A stretch of 64,000 bases of DNA from Candidatus Gastranaerophilales bacterium (GTDB lineage Bacteria > Cyanobacteriota > Vampirovibrionia > Gastranaerophilales > Gastranaerophilaceae). This document shows positions 25,581-32,506 of the stretch, in pieces (the first letter of the stretch is position 1; each line of letters begins with the position of its first letter). The notes beneath the pieces were generated by a model, which saw nothing but the letters and a program-made list of their open reading frames with translations, was not told the origin of the DNA and did not search any database. The translations under genes and the position numbers were made by a program. The DNA lies in NCBI GenBank assembly GCA_944325655.1, contig CALVAW010000003.1, positions 1 through 64,000 on the forward strand, written 5' to 3'.

Positions 25581-26296
25581 AAAATTTCTTTTCCTTCAAA
25601 AACAGGTCCATCCTTACAAACAGAAGCACGAATTATCTCATTATTTTTTTTCAAATTAATTACACAACCTCTACAAACCCCAATTGAACAAGCCATAACT
25701 TTTTCCATGGCGACCTGACAATCAATATTGTGTTTTTCTGAAATTTCACATACCCCTTTTAAAACAGGAACAGGTCCGCAAGAATATATTATTTCAATAT
25801 TTTTTTCTTTTATAATATTTTCAAGATTATCTAAAACACTGCCGCCTATAACTGTTTCGTCACTTCCTTCAATGGTTTCATCTTTTGATTTAAAGCCTGT
25901 TATAAAATAATTTTCTATGTGTTCTTTTTCTAAATTTTTTTTCAAAAAAAGCATAGGAGCAATCCCTATTCCGGCTCCGACCAGCAAAGCCTTTTTATTC
26001 TTAATTTGAAATCCGTGTCCCAAAGGAGCTAAGAACTTAACCTTATCTTTCTTTTCTAAACCGGCAAGATACTCGGTTCCTTCACCTTTTAATTTAAAAA
26101 GAATTGTAATTATATTATTATCCAAATTTGATATTGAAAAAGGACGCCTTAAGGTCTTATTTGGACAAAGTATGGAAATGAACTGCCCTGCATAGGCTTG
26201 TTTTAAAGAAGAAAAAATATCCATCTTGCAAGTATCTTTTGCAATTTTTTCAATGTTAATTATTTCTCCTGTAAAATCATTTTTGATTTTATCCAT
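25571..26296 (-). CDS. pyrK: Dihydroorotate dehydrogenase electron-transfer subunit
   Basis: This 241-residue protein has an FAD-binding barrel with RRPFSISN (about residues 50-57), an NAD-binding half with LVGAGIGIAPMLFL, and a C-terminal 2Fe-2S site using the cysteines of MACSIGVCRGCV and ASVCKDGPVF. It passes electrons from PyrD to NAD+. It is the first gene of the pyrimidine operon. Its GGAG ribosome site (26309-26312) lies 12 bases before the ATG, directly after the T run of the attenuator hairpin, so termination and translation signals adjoin. Confidence 0.95.
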   Translation of the reverse strand: MDKIKNDFTGEIINIEKIAKDTCKMDIFSSLKQAYAGQFISILCPNKTLRRPFSISNLDNNIITILFKLKGEGTEYLAGLEKKDKVKFLAPLGHGFQIKNKKALLVGAGIGIAPMLFLKKNLEKEHIENYFITGFKSKDETIEGSDETVIGGSVLDNLENIIKEKNIEIIYSCGPVPVLKGVCEISEKHNIDCQVAMEKVMACSIGVCRGCVINLKKNNEIIRASVCKDGPVFEGKEILWD

Positions 26297-26312
26297 TTTT
26301 ATTTAATACTCC

Positions 26313-26348
26313 AAAAAAAGAAGGCTAAAATACTTGATTTTGCCTTCT
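26313..26348 (-). terminator. Attenuator terminator before pyrK
   Basis: On the minus strand AGAAGGC pairs with GCCTTCT (7 base pairs), extended inward by AAAA/TTTT across one bulged base, and is followed by seven T residues (26319-26313). It lies 17 bases before the pyrK start, in the leader, not behind any gene, so it acts as an attenuator of the pyr operon. Confidence 0.8.
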
Positions 26349-26419
26349 CTCTTTCATACTTCAATATTTAAAATCAATTCTTTTTTTATTCATAACTTAT
26401 ACCGACTTCAATCATTATA
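26349..26419 (-). promoter_or_regulatory. pyr operon leader: promoter, two 10-codon ORFs, antiterminator arm
   Basis: A TATAAT box lies at 26419-26414 (minus strand). The leader holds two back-to-back mini-ORFs of ten codons: 26393-26361 (MNKKRIDFKY) and 26357-26325 (MKERRQNQVF), the second running through the terminator hairpin. TTGATTTT at 26377-26370 is perfectly complementary to AAAATCAA at 26341-26334 inside the terminator, so an alternative, terminator-breaking pairing exists. Coupling of leader translation or polymerase pausing to pyrimidine supply is inferred. Neither mini-ORF has a strong ribosome site. Confidence 0.5.
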
Positions 26420-26501
26420 TATGAAATTAATTTTTTAATAAATAATAATTAAAGCTTTGTTAATATATGTAAATAATTGTTACAAAAACCCTTTTAAAAC
26501 C

Positions 26502-26528
26502 TAAAGCTTGAAGCAAAACTGACGATTA
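26502..26528 (+). promoter_or_regulatory. Sigma-28 (FliA)-type promoter
   Basis: TAAA (26502-26505), a 15-base spacer and GACGATTA (26521-26528) match the flagellar sigma-28 consensus TAAA-N15-GCCGATAA at 4/4 and 6/8 positions. It lies 42 bases before the ATG of the unknown gene at 26571. Confidence 0.55.
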
Positions 26529-26570
26529 AAAAATCATAAGGAAATAGACAATATTGCGGGATAAGGTTCA

Positions 26571-27074
26571 ATGAGCTTAAATTTAAATACAGCTTTATAC
26601 AATTTAAATGGTGTTGATGTAAATAGCGTTAATCGTGTTGCCAAAGATATTTTAAACTCCGGTACAAAATCACAACCCGAGATACAAGCAATTGACTACT
26701 CAAAATTCAACAGATCAACCTTAGGAGTCGATTTATATTCCTCAAGAACAAATGTTGATTTGCAAAAACAAATTGCAATGACACAAGCGGGATTATATGC
26801 AAAAGCTGTTGACATTGCTAAATTAAATTCAAGCGCAGCGGCTAATTTATATTCAGCTCAAACAGTTCAAAAAAATGTTGAATTAACACAAAGTATTGCT
26901 TTGGGAGACGAATTAAAAGCCCCCAGACAACTTGAAGCAAACAGAAATGTAATCCAACTTTTTAATATTACAGACAAAAATTCAAATGCTTCTAACGGAT
27001 TTAATCCTTTTGAAGCATCAGAAGAAGTATCAAGAGAGGAAAAAAAAGAAACAGACATTAATTTGTTTGCATAA
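26571..27074 (+). CDS. Unknown protein behind a sigma-28-like promoter
   Basis: I do not recognise this 167-residue protein. It has no signal peptide or membrane segment. The N-terminus (MSLNLNTALYNLNGVDVNSV) and the middle (LQKQIAMTQAGLYAKAVDIA, about residues 65-84, continuing with Ala/Ser-rich helix) look like the amphipathic helices of flagellar axial or secreted proteins; the tail is acidic and polar. AAGG at 26563-26566 serves as ribosome site. The sigma-28-type promoter suggests late flagellar expression, perhaps as an exported or regulatory product. It is monocistronic and closed by the hairpin at 27125. Confidence 0.8.
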   Translation: MSLNLNTALYNLNGVDVNSVNRVAKDILNSGTKSQPEIQAIDYSKFNRSTLGVDLYSSRTNVDLQKQIAMTQAGLYAKAVDIAKLNSSAAANLYSAQTVQKNVELTQSIALGDELKAPRQLEANRNVIQLFNITDKNSNASNGFNPFEASEEVSREEKKETDINLFA

Positions 27075-27124
27075 ATAAGAAAATTAAGTTTATTTTCTAT
27101 ACTTTTCCTTTCAATAACATCAAA

Positions 27125-27144
27125 GCTCCGAAAATTTTCGGAGC
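27125..27144. terminator. Bidirectional terminator
   Basis: A perfect 20-base palindrome (GCTCCGAAAA/TTTTCGGAGC) lies between the convergent gene at 26571 and the lipoate ligase gene. T-rich tracts follow on the plus strand (ATTACTTTTTTT) and, more weakly, on the minus strand. Confidence 0.8.
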
Positions 27145-27145
27145 A

Positions 27146-27814
27146 TTACTTTTTTTCAAACTTTTCTATAAATCCTTCTTTCAGTGCTTCTATTATTTGT
27201 CTGGTTGATAAATTAGGATTAATTTCATTTAAAGTTATGATGTTTTCTTTTTGAACTTTTTGATTAAAAATTTTTTCTATTAACTCAAAATCAAGACTGT
27301 AAGGAATTGACCCATGTTGCAAGAGATAACCTTCTTTTCTGTATTGAGCGGAACCTATAAATTTTTTGTCCTTATATGAAACATCCGCGCCTGACGATAT
27401 ATTCATACAATAATTAAAGTTTTTATGTTCTCCTGTTGCATAATTTAACTCTATTCCAAGTTTTTTAAAACCCAAAATAAGCGCATCGGAGATTTCTTTA
27501 TAGCTTTCAATTATGCTTGAAGTAAAAACAGGTGACACAAAAGAATATGTTAATTCTCTATCATGCAAAAGAGCCCTGCCACCTGTGGGTCTTTTAACAA
27601 CATCGATTTCTAGATTATCGCAACAATCATCCTTTTGATTTCTACCCAACGTGATGCACTTTGGATACCATTGATAAAATCTTACAATTGCATAATCAAT
27701 TTTATTTTTTATCGCAAAATCCAAAGTGGATAAATCGAAATCCATATTAAATTTTCCGTTGTTTACAATGTTACAATTATCACTTATAAAATTGACATTC
27801 ATAAAATAAATCAT
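27146..27814 (-). CDS. Lipoate/octanoate-protein ligase family (LplA/LipM)
   Basis: From ATG 27814 the protein has 222 residues. Family motifs: YQWYPKCITLGRNQ, KRPTGGRALLHDRELTYS and GADVSYKDKKFIGSAQYRKE, whose last lysine is the catalytic position of LplA/LipM enzymes. It attaches lipoyl or octanoyl groups to 2-oxoacid dehydrogenase or GcvH lysines. The size and absence of the LplA C-terminal domain favour the LipM/LplA-large-domain type. The open frame runs upstream to 27946, but that part overlaps the divergent gene. TATTAT lies exactly 6 bases before ATG 27814, without a ribosome site. Confidence 0.85.
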   Translation of the reverse strand: MIYFMNVNFISDNCNIVNNGKFNMDFDLSTLDFAIKNKIDYAIVRFYQWYPKCITLGRNQKDDCCDNLEIDVVKRPTGGRALLHDRELTYSFVSPVFTSSIIESYKEISDALILGFKKLGIELNYATGEHKNFNYCMNISSGADVSYKDKKFIGSAQYRKEGYLLQHGSIPYSLDFELIEKIFNQKVQKENIITLNEINPNLSTRQIIEALKEGFIEKFEKK

Positions 27815-27819
27815 ATCAT
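27792..27819 (+). promoter_or_regulatory. Promoter of the small Sm-like gene
   Basis: A perfect TTGACA (27792-27797), a 16-base spacer and TATCAT (27814-27819) are followed after GATAAT by the ATG at 27826. The minus-strand -10 of the divergent lipoate ligase gene (27826-27821) lies beside it, so the two promoters are back to back. Confidence 0.6.
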
Positions 27820-27825
27820 GATAAT

Positions 27826-28104
27826 ATGAGGATGATACAAAAACTAAAACTTTTTGAACAAAGTGTCGTGTTTTTAAGATGGGCAACCGACGCTGAATTT
27901 GGCAAAATCCTATATGTCGGAGATGATTTTGTTGAATTTTTGGCACTCAATCCGGAGACTATGGAATACGGCGATAAAATTTTAATTAATTCTCAACTTA
28001 TATTGGAAGTTATGGTTTCAGGCTATGAAATTTCAAGATTAATAGCTGAAATTTCGGCAAAAGTTTCCCCTGTTTCATCAGATGCCGATAATTTCTCTTT
28101 TTAA
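27826..28104 (+). CDS. Small protein, possible Sm/SH3-like barrel
   Basis: This 92-residue protein is not assigned to a named family. The section FGKILYVGDDFVEFLAL ... KILINSQLILEVMVSG (about residues 25-67) alternates as in a five-stranded Sm- or SH3-like barrel and resembles the 'G.I..VG.DFVEL' core of bacterial Lsm-like proteins; an RNA- or DNA-binding role is possible but unproven. It is transcribed divergently from the lipoate ligase gene, probably leaderlessly, and its last 27 bases overlap the convergent kinase gene. Confidence 0.72.
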   Translation: MRMIQKLKLFEQSVVFLRWATDAEFGKILYVGDDFVEFLALNPETMEYGDKILINSQLILEVMVSGYEISRLIAEISAKVSPVSSDADNFSF

Positions 28105-28731
28105 ATCCCCTTTAAGTTCAGGAATTTTTAAATTAACAACAGCTGTATTTCTTGTTTTACTAAACTTTAAGTCAACCTTTGTTGCTCTTGATAATTTTTC
28201 ACAAAAATCAAGTCCAAGAGAAAAATTATCGGTTACACTATCATAAGAATTTTTAAAATCAACGCAAATATATCCGCCTTTTCTGTATAACTCGATGACA
28301 GCAGTTTGATTTTTGCTGGCATGCAACGCTATATTTGAAATAACATTTCCGATTATGCTGGATAAAAATATTTCAATTGAATTTACCGTAAAATTTTCAT
28401 CTTGAAAAATTATATCTATATGTATATTTTTATCCATAAAAATATATTTATAGTTTTCTATTTTCTTATTAATCAGCTTTTTAATATCACAAACCGATGT
28501 TTTATTTTCAAATTTACCCAATTTAAAACTGTAATTAACTAAAAAATTCTCAATATACTCAATCATATCAAGAGTTGTTTCAAATATATCTTTATTAAGT
28601 TCACAGTCTAATTTATTTTGTAGTGCAATTTTAATACTATACAAGGGACTTTTAATATCATGCAAAATATTTGCAATTAATTTTTCATTTTCATTAATTA
28701 TCGTTAGTGTCTTGTCTAAAATTTTTTCCAT
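28078..28731 (-). CDS. Orphan histidine-kinase-like protein, degenerate ATPase
   Basis: The 217-residue protein begins with a HisKA dimerisation helix containing NILHDIKSPLYSIKIAL (phospho-acceptor His24) and continues with a HATPase-like domain. The N box is present (IIGNVISNIALHA, Asn129/Asn133) and a LGLDF turn follows, but the DxGxG ATP-lid motif is missing. There is no sensor domain, membrane segment or receiver domain and no response regulator nearby. It may be a phosphotransfer or kinase-like scaffold protein rather than an active kinase. Confidence 0.78.
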   Translation of the reverse strand: MEKILDKTLTIINENEKLIANILHDIKSPLYSIKIALQNKLDCELNKDIFETTLDMIEYIENFLVNYSFKLGKFENKTSVCDIKKLINKKIENYKYIFMDKNIHIDIIFQDENFTVNSIEIFLSSIIGNVISNIALHASKNQTAVIELYRKGGYICVDFKNSYDSVTDNFSLGLDFCEKLSRATKVDLKFSKTRNTAVVNLKIPELKGDLKREIIGI

Positions 28732-28864
28732 AGTACAAAACTAAACCGTAAAAAGAGAAAAATATATTACCCAACAGGGTAATATATTTAAGTTAAAAGT
28801 ATAATTTTTTAGATTACTAATTTTATAAAGATTTAATCTCAATTACTAATTTTTTTTAAAAGAC

Positions 28865-28892
28865 TTTACGTAAAATTATCACTTGATACAAT
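28865..28892 (+). promoter_or_regulatory. Promoter of pgi-speB
   Basis: TTTACG (28865-28870), a 16-base spacer and TACAAT (28887-28892) precede an AAGGTG ribosome site 6 bases before the pgi ATG at 28929. Confidence 0.5.
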
Positions 28893-28928
28893 AGAATTAG
28901 TCGGAGTTTTAATTAATAAGGTGCAATA

Positions 28929-30332
28929 ATGATTAAACTAGATTATACAAATATTTCAAATAAAATCATAGGCGACGAAGGACTTGATTTAGAACAAGTT
29001 TTTAATAATTACGCACCTAAAATCCAAGAAATAATAACAAACTTAAATATGAACAAGGACAAACCCGGCTCTTGGCTTCAATGGATGAATTTGGGCTATA
29101 ACGAAGAAACCGTTTGGTATGTTAAAGAATTTGCCGCTATGGTTGACGGCAGATTTGACAATATTTTAGTTCTTGGCATAGGAGGCTCCGCCCTTGGGGC
29201 TCAAGCATTATCGGAAGCCCTTTTAAAACCGTATTGGAATTATCTAACCAAAGAGCAAAGAGAGAATTTACCGCGCATATTCTTTTTAGATAATATAGAT
29301 CCGGACCAAATAAACGGATTACTCAATATCATCGATTTAAAGAAAACTCTTGTCAATGTAATCACAAAATCAGGCTCAACAGCTGAAACAATGAGTCAAT
29401 TTATGATTATAAAAGACAAATTACAGTCTCTTTTGGGTGATGATTACAGAAAAAACGTCGTTGCAACAACAGACAAACAAGCGGGTATTTTAAGACAACT
29501 GGCTAATGAAGAAGGATATAAAACATTTGTAGTGCCTGATGATGTAGGAGGAAGATTTAGCGTATTTTCCGCTGTAGGACTTGTTCCCTTAGCTCTTGTA
29601 GGGGTAGATATAGATGAAATTATAAGAGGGATTAAAATCATGGATTTAACCCTCAAAAATACTGATGTCAATAAAAACATAGCGGCTCAAAATGCACTTA
29701 TTCACTACTTAATGGACAGAGAAAAAGGCAAATACATATCGGTTATGATGCCTTATTCTTCAAGATTAAAATATGTTTCAGATTGGTATGTGCAGCTTTG
29801 GGCTGAGTCTTTGGGAAAAGAATTTGACAAAGGCGGAAACAAAATTAATAACGGCCCCACACCCATTAAAGCCCTTGGAGCAACGGATCAACACAGTCAA
29901 ATTCAACTGTATAACGAAGGTAAAAACGACAAAATTATCACTTTTATAAGAGTGGATGAATTTGATACCAACCTTGAAATACCTAATATATTTGAATATA
30001 CGGGTTTAAACTATCTGGGCGGAAAAACAATAAACCGTTTAATAAACGCAGAAGCGGACGCAACTGCAGTTGCGCTTTCGGATTATAAAAGACCTAATTT
30101 GACCATACATTTACCGAAGATTAATGAATACTATCTTGCTCAATTATTTTACATGTTTGAAATGGAAACGGCAATAATCGGAGAATTGTATAATATTGAT
30201 GCTTTCAATCAACCCGGAGTTGAACAGGCAAAAAACTACACTTATGCATTGATGGGCAGATTAGGCTACGAAGAATCAGCTCATGAATTAAACGAAAAAA
30301 TTAACAGAAACAAAGAAATAAGCGGTGTATAA
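28929..30332 (+). CDS. pgi: Glucose-6-phosphate isomerase
   Basis: The 467-residue protein has ILVLGIGGSALGAQAL, the sugar-phosphate loop VITKSGSTAETMSQFM, DVGGRFSVFSAVGLVPLAL and DQHSQIQLYNEGKNDKIITF with the ring-opening histidine. The SIS-domain pair and the C-terminal GVEQAKNYTYALMG are complete. It interconverts glucose-6-P and fructose-6-P in glycolysis. It is slightly longer than the short Gram-positive type (about 450) and much shorter than E. coli Pgi (549). It is followed without a gap by speB. Confidence 0.95.
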   Translation: MIKLDYTNISNKIIGDEGLDLEQVFNNYAPKIQEIITNLNMNKDKPGSWLQWMNLGYNEETVWYVKEFAAMVDGRFDNILVLGIGGSALGAQALSEALLKPYWNYLTKEQRENLPRIFFLDNIDPDQINGLLNIIDLKKTLVNVITKSGSTAETMSQFMIIKDKLQSLLGDDYRKNVVATTDKQAGILRQLANEEGYKTFVVPDDVGGRFSVFSAVGLVPLALVGVDIDEIIRGIKIMDLTLKNTDVNKNIAAQNALIHYLMDREKGKYISVMMPYSSRLKYVSDWYVQLWAESLGKEFDKGGNKINNGPTPIKALGATDQHSQIQLYNEGKNDKIITFIRVDEFDTNLEIPNIFEYTGLNYLGGKTINRLINAEADATAVALSDYKRPNLTIHLPKINEYYLAQLFYMFEMETAIIGELYNIDAFNQPGVEQAKNYTYALMGRLGYEESAHELNEKINRNKEISGV

Positions 30333-31169
30333 ATGCTCAAAGGACCTTTTTTATCAAAAGATTTCATAGGCGCAAATCCCGATTATAAAAACTCAAAAAT
30401 CGTAATGCTCGGTATGCCGTATGATTGCACTTGTTCAAACAGAGCAGGTTGCCGTTTTGGTCCTCAAGCAGCAAGACTTGAAAGTATAGGGATTGAAACC
30501 TATTCTGTTTATTTTAATCGTGAAATGGAAGAAACTTTATTTTATGATGCGGGAGATTTGGAATATCCTTTCGGAAATGCTCATAAAGCACTTGAAATAA
30601 CGGAAAAAAACGTTGATTGTATCTATGATGACAATAAAAAACTTCTTGGGGTGGGTGGTGAACATTTAATTACCCTTGCAAGCGTTAAATCAATTCTGAA
30701 AAAATTCGAAAATGTTGCAGTTATTCAATTTGATGCTCATACTGATTTAAGAGAACAATATTTAGGTGAAGAACTGACGCACAGTGGGGTTATGTATCAA
30801 ATTGCACAACTTACAGGCTATGAAAATATTGCTCAAATAGGCTTAAGAAGCGGAGAAAAAGCGGAATTTGAAATTGTAAAAAAATATTCAACATTAAAAA
30901 CAAAAAAAGAAGAATTGGATAAATTCAAAGACAAAAACATCTTTTTGACCATTGACCTGGATGTTTTAGATCCTTCTTTAATGTCCGGGGTCGGAACGCC
31001 TGAAGCAGGTGGAATGACATATAAAGAATTAATGGATTGGATAATTTATCTTAAAGATTTTAATATCATAGGAGCAGATATTATGGAGCTGGCTCCGGAT
31101 ATAGATATCACAAAAACCTCAACAGCAACCGCCTGCAAATTAATCAGGGAAGTTTTAATGCTTTTATAA
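30333..31169 (+). CDS. speB: Agmatinase / ureohydrolase
   Basis: The 278-residue protein carries the manganese-binding motifs of the arginase family: GVGGEHLITL, FDAHTDLREQ and TIDLDVLDPSLMSGVGTPEAGG. The length and the GMPYDCTCSNRAGCRFGPQA start favour agmatinase (agmatine to putrescine and urea) over arginase, though formiminoglutamase is not excluded. It follows pgi directly, and its last 26 bases overlap the convergent coaE. No arginine decarboxylase is in the window. Confidence 0.85.
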   Translation: MLKGPFLSKDFIGANPDYKNSKIVMLGMPYDCTCSNRAGCRFGPQAARLESIGIETYSVYFNREMEETLFYDAGDLEYPFGNAHKALEITEKNVDCIYDDNKKLLGVGGEHLITLASVKSILKKFENVAVIQFDAHTDLREQYLGEELTHSGVMYQIAQLTGYENIAQIGLRSGEKAEFEIVKKYSTLKTKKEELDKFKDKNIFLTIDLDVLDPSLMSGVGTPEAGGMTYKELMDWIIYLKDFNIIGADIMELAPDIDITKTSTATACKLIREVLMLL

Positions 31170-31698
31170 CCTCAATTACCGAAGATTTTAACTTTTTAAT
31201 ATCAAAATTGTTTTTAACAATAAAATCAGACTTATATTTGCCTTCTTGAGTTTGTGAATTTATTCTCAAAAGAGCATCTTCTCTGTTATAACTATTTCTT
31301 TTAATAAGACGTTCAATTCTTAAATTTTTATCCGCATCAACATATATTATTTTATCAAAAAGCTTATCAAAACCTGACTGAAAAATAAGAGCGCCTGAAA
31401 TGAAAACTGCGGGTTCATCTTTATATTTGTCAAAAATTAATGCGATTTTTTTCTTTAAAACAGGATGTATTATATGTTCCAGCTTTTCTTTTTCTTCTTT
31501 ATCTCTAAAAACAATCTTGCCTATTTTTTTTCTTTCCGTTGTTTTAAATTGATTTAAAATTTCATCCTTACATTCATTTTCAAGAACTTCATGAGATAAC
31601 TTATCTAAATCAAAAACTTTATAATTAAGCTCCAGAAGAATTTTTTCCACTTCACTTTTTCCGGAAGCAATATTACCTGTTATACCTATTTTTTGCAT
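31144..31698 (-). CDS. coaE: Dephospho-CoA kinase
   Basis: The 184-residue protein has the P-loop GITGNIASGKSEV (residues 4-16), the acceptor-binding VFDLDKLSHEV and IHPVLKKKI, and the lid RLIKRNSYNREDALLRI. It phosphorylates dephospho-CoA in the last step of CoA synthesis. The start codon lies 6 bases behind TAAAAT with no ribosome site, so it may be translated from a leaderless message. Its 3' end overlaps speB by 26 bases. Confidence 0.92.
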   Translation of the reverse strand: MQKIGITGNIASGKSEVEKILLELNYKVFDLDKLSHEVLENECKDEILNQFKTTERKKIGKIVFRDKEEKEKLEHIIHPVLKKKIALIFDKYKDEPAVFISGALIFQSGFDKLFDKIIYVDADKNLRIERLIKRNSYNREDALLRINSQTQEGKYKSDFIVKNNFDIKKLKSSVIEVIKALKLP

Positions 31699-31761
31699 AT
31701 CTTTATTTTAACTTAAAATTGGTGTATAATTCAAATGAAATATTTTAGAGAAGGGGAGATT

Positions 31762-32490
31762 ATGACATCCAATCCAATGTTAAATTCAAGAGTTGTCGAA
31801 AATGTAATCACTGATTCAAAACCGATGACAGTTCAAGGTGCAATTAATAAAACAATGATTCTTTTAGCGATAGTTGTCTTGAGCGGGTACTATACTTGGA
31901 CACTATGTGCACAAGGCTTTGCGGATAAAGCATCACTTTTAGCTATGGTTTCTGCTATTGCAGGTTTTATTCTTGCTTTGATTGCTTCTTTTAATCCAAA
32001 ATCTTCAAAAATAACAGCCCCTGCTTATGCGCTTTGCGAAGGACTTCTGGTTGGCTCCGTAAGTTATATGTATGCTGCGGTTTACGAAGGAATAGTTCTG
32101 CATGCCGTTGGAATAACACTTCTGACAATGTTTGTAATGTTATTTTTATACAAAACACGAGCAATCCAAGCAACAGACACCTTCAGAAAAGTAGTATTTA
32201 TTTCGACCGTTGCAATTGCAATATTTTACTTAGCAGGTTTTATCGGCGCACTTTTCGGACATCCTATGACAATTTTCAACGGCTCTATGATAGGAATTGG
32301 GGTAAGCCTTTTAATATGTGTTATTGCTGCATTAAACTTTGTTTTAGACTTTGACTTCATAGAAAAAGGAAGCAACAATAATCTGCCGGATTATTTTGAA
32401 TGGTACGGCGGCTTTGCTCTTTTGGTTACCGTTATTTGGTTATACTTTGAAATTTTAAGACTTTTAGCTCAACTAAACCGAAGAAATTAA
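31762..32490 (+). CDS. Bax inhibitor-1 / YccA-family membrane protein
   Basis: The start at 31762 follows AAGGGGAG by a few bases and gives 242 residues; the ATG at 31735 has no ribosome site. Seven hydrophobic segments and the C-terminal FVLDFDFIEKGSNNNLPDYF, ending in membrane span and LLAQLNRRN, identify the BI-1 (TMBIM) family, in particular the bacterial subgroup close to YccA. Members are pH-sensitive calcium leak channels or modulators of FtsH. The local neighbours give no hint of a specific partner. Confidence 0.88.
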   Translation: MTSNPMLNSRVVENVITDSKPMTVQGAINKTMILLAIVVLSGYYTWTLCAQGFADKASLLAMVSAIAGFILALIASFNPKSSKITAPAYALCEGLLVGSVSYMYAAVYEGIVLHAVGITLLTMFVMLFLYKTRAIQATDTFRKVVFISTVAIAIFYLAGFIGALFGHPMTIFNGSMIGIGVSLLICVIAALNFVLDFDFIEKGSNNNLPDYFEWYGGFALLVTVIWLYFEILRLLAQLNRRN

Positions 32491-32506
32491 CATCTGACAG
32501 GAAAAA

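Noticed and set aside
26297-26420. PyrR-binding leader
   Set aside because: I could not find the PyrR anti-antiterminator consensus, and no pyrR gene is in the window.
27815-27946. Longer lipoate ligase start at 27946
   Set aside because: The added residues are basic, low in similarity to the family and overlap the divergent gene with its own TTGACA promoter.
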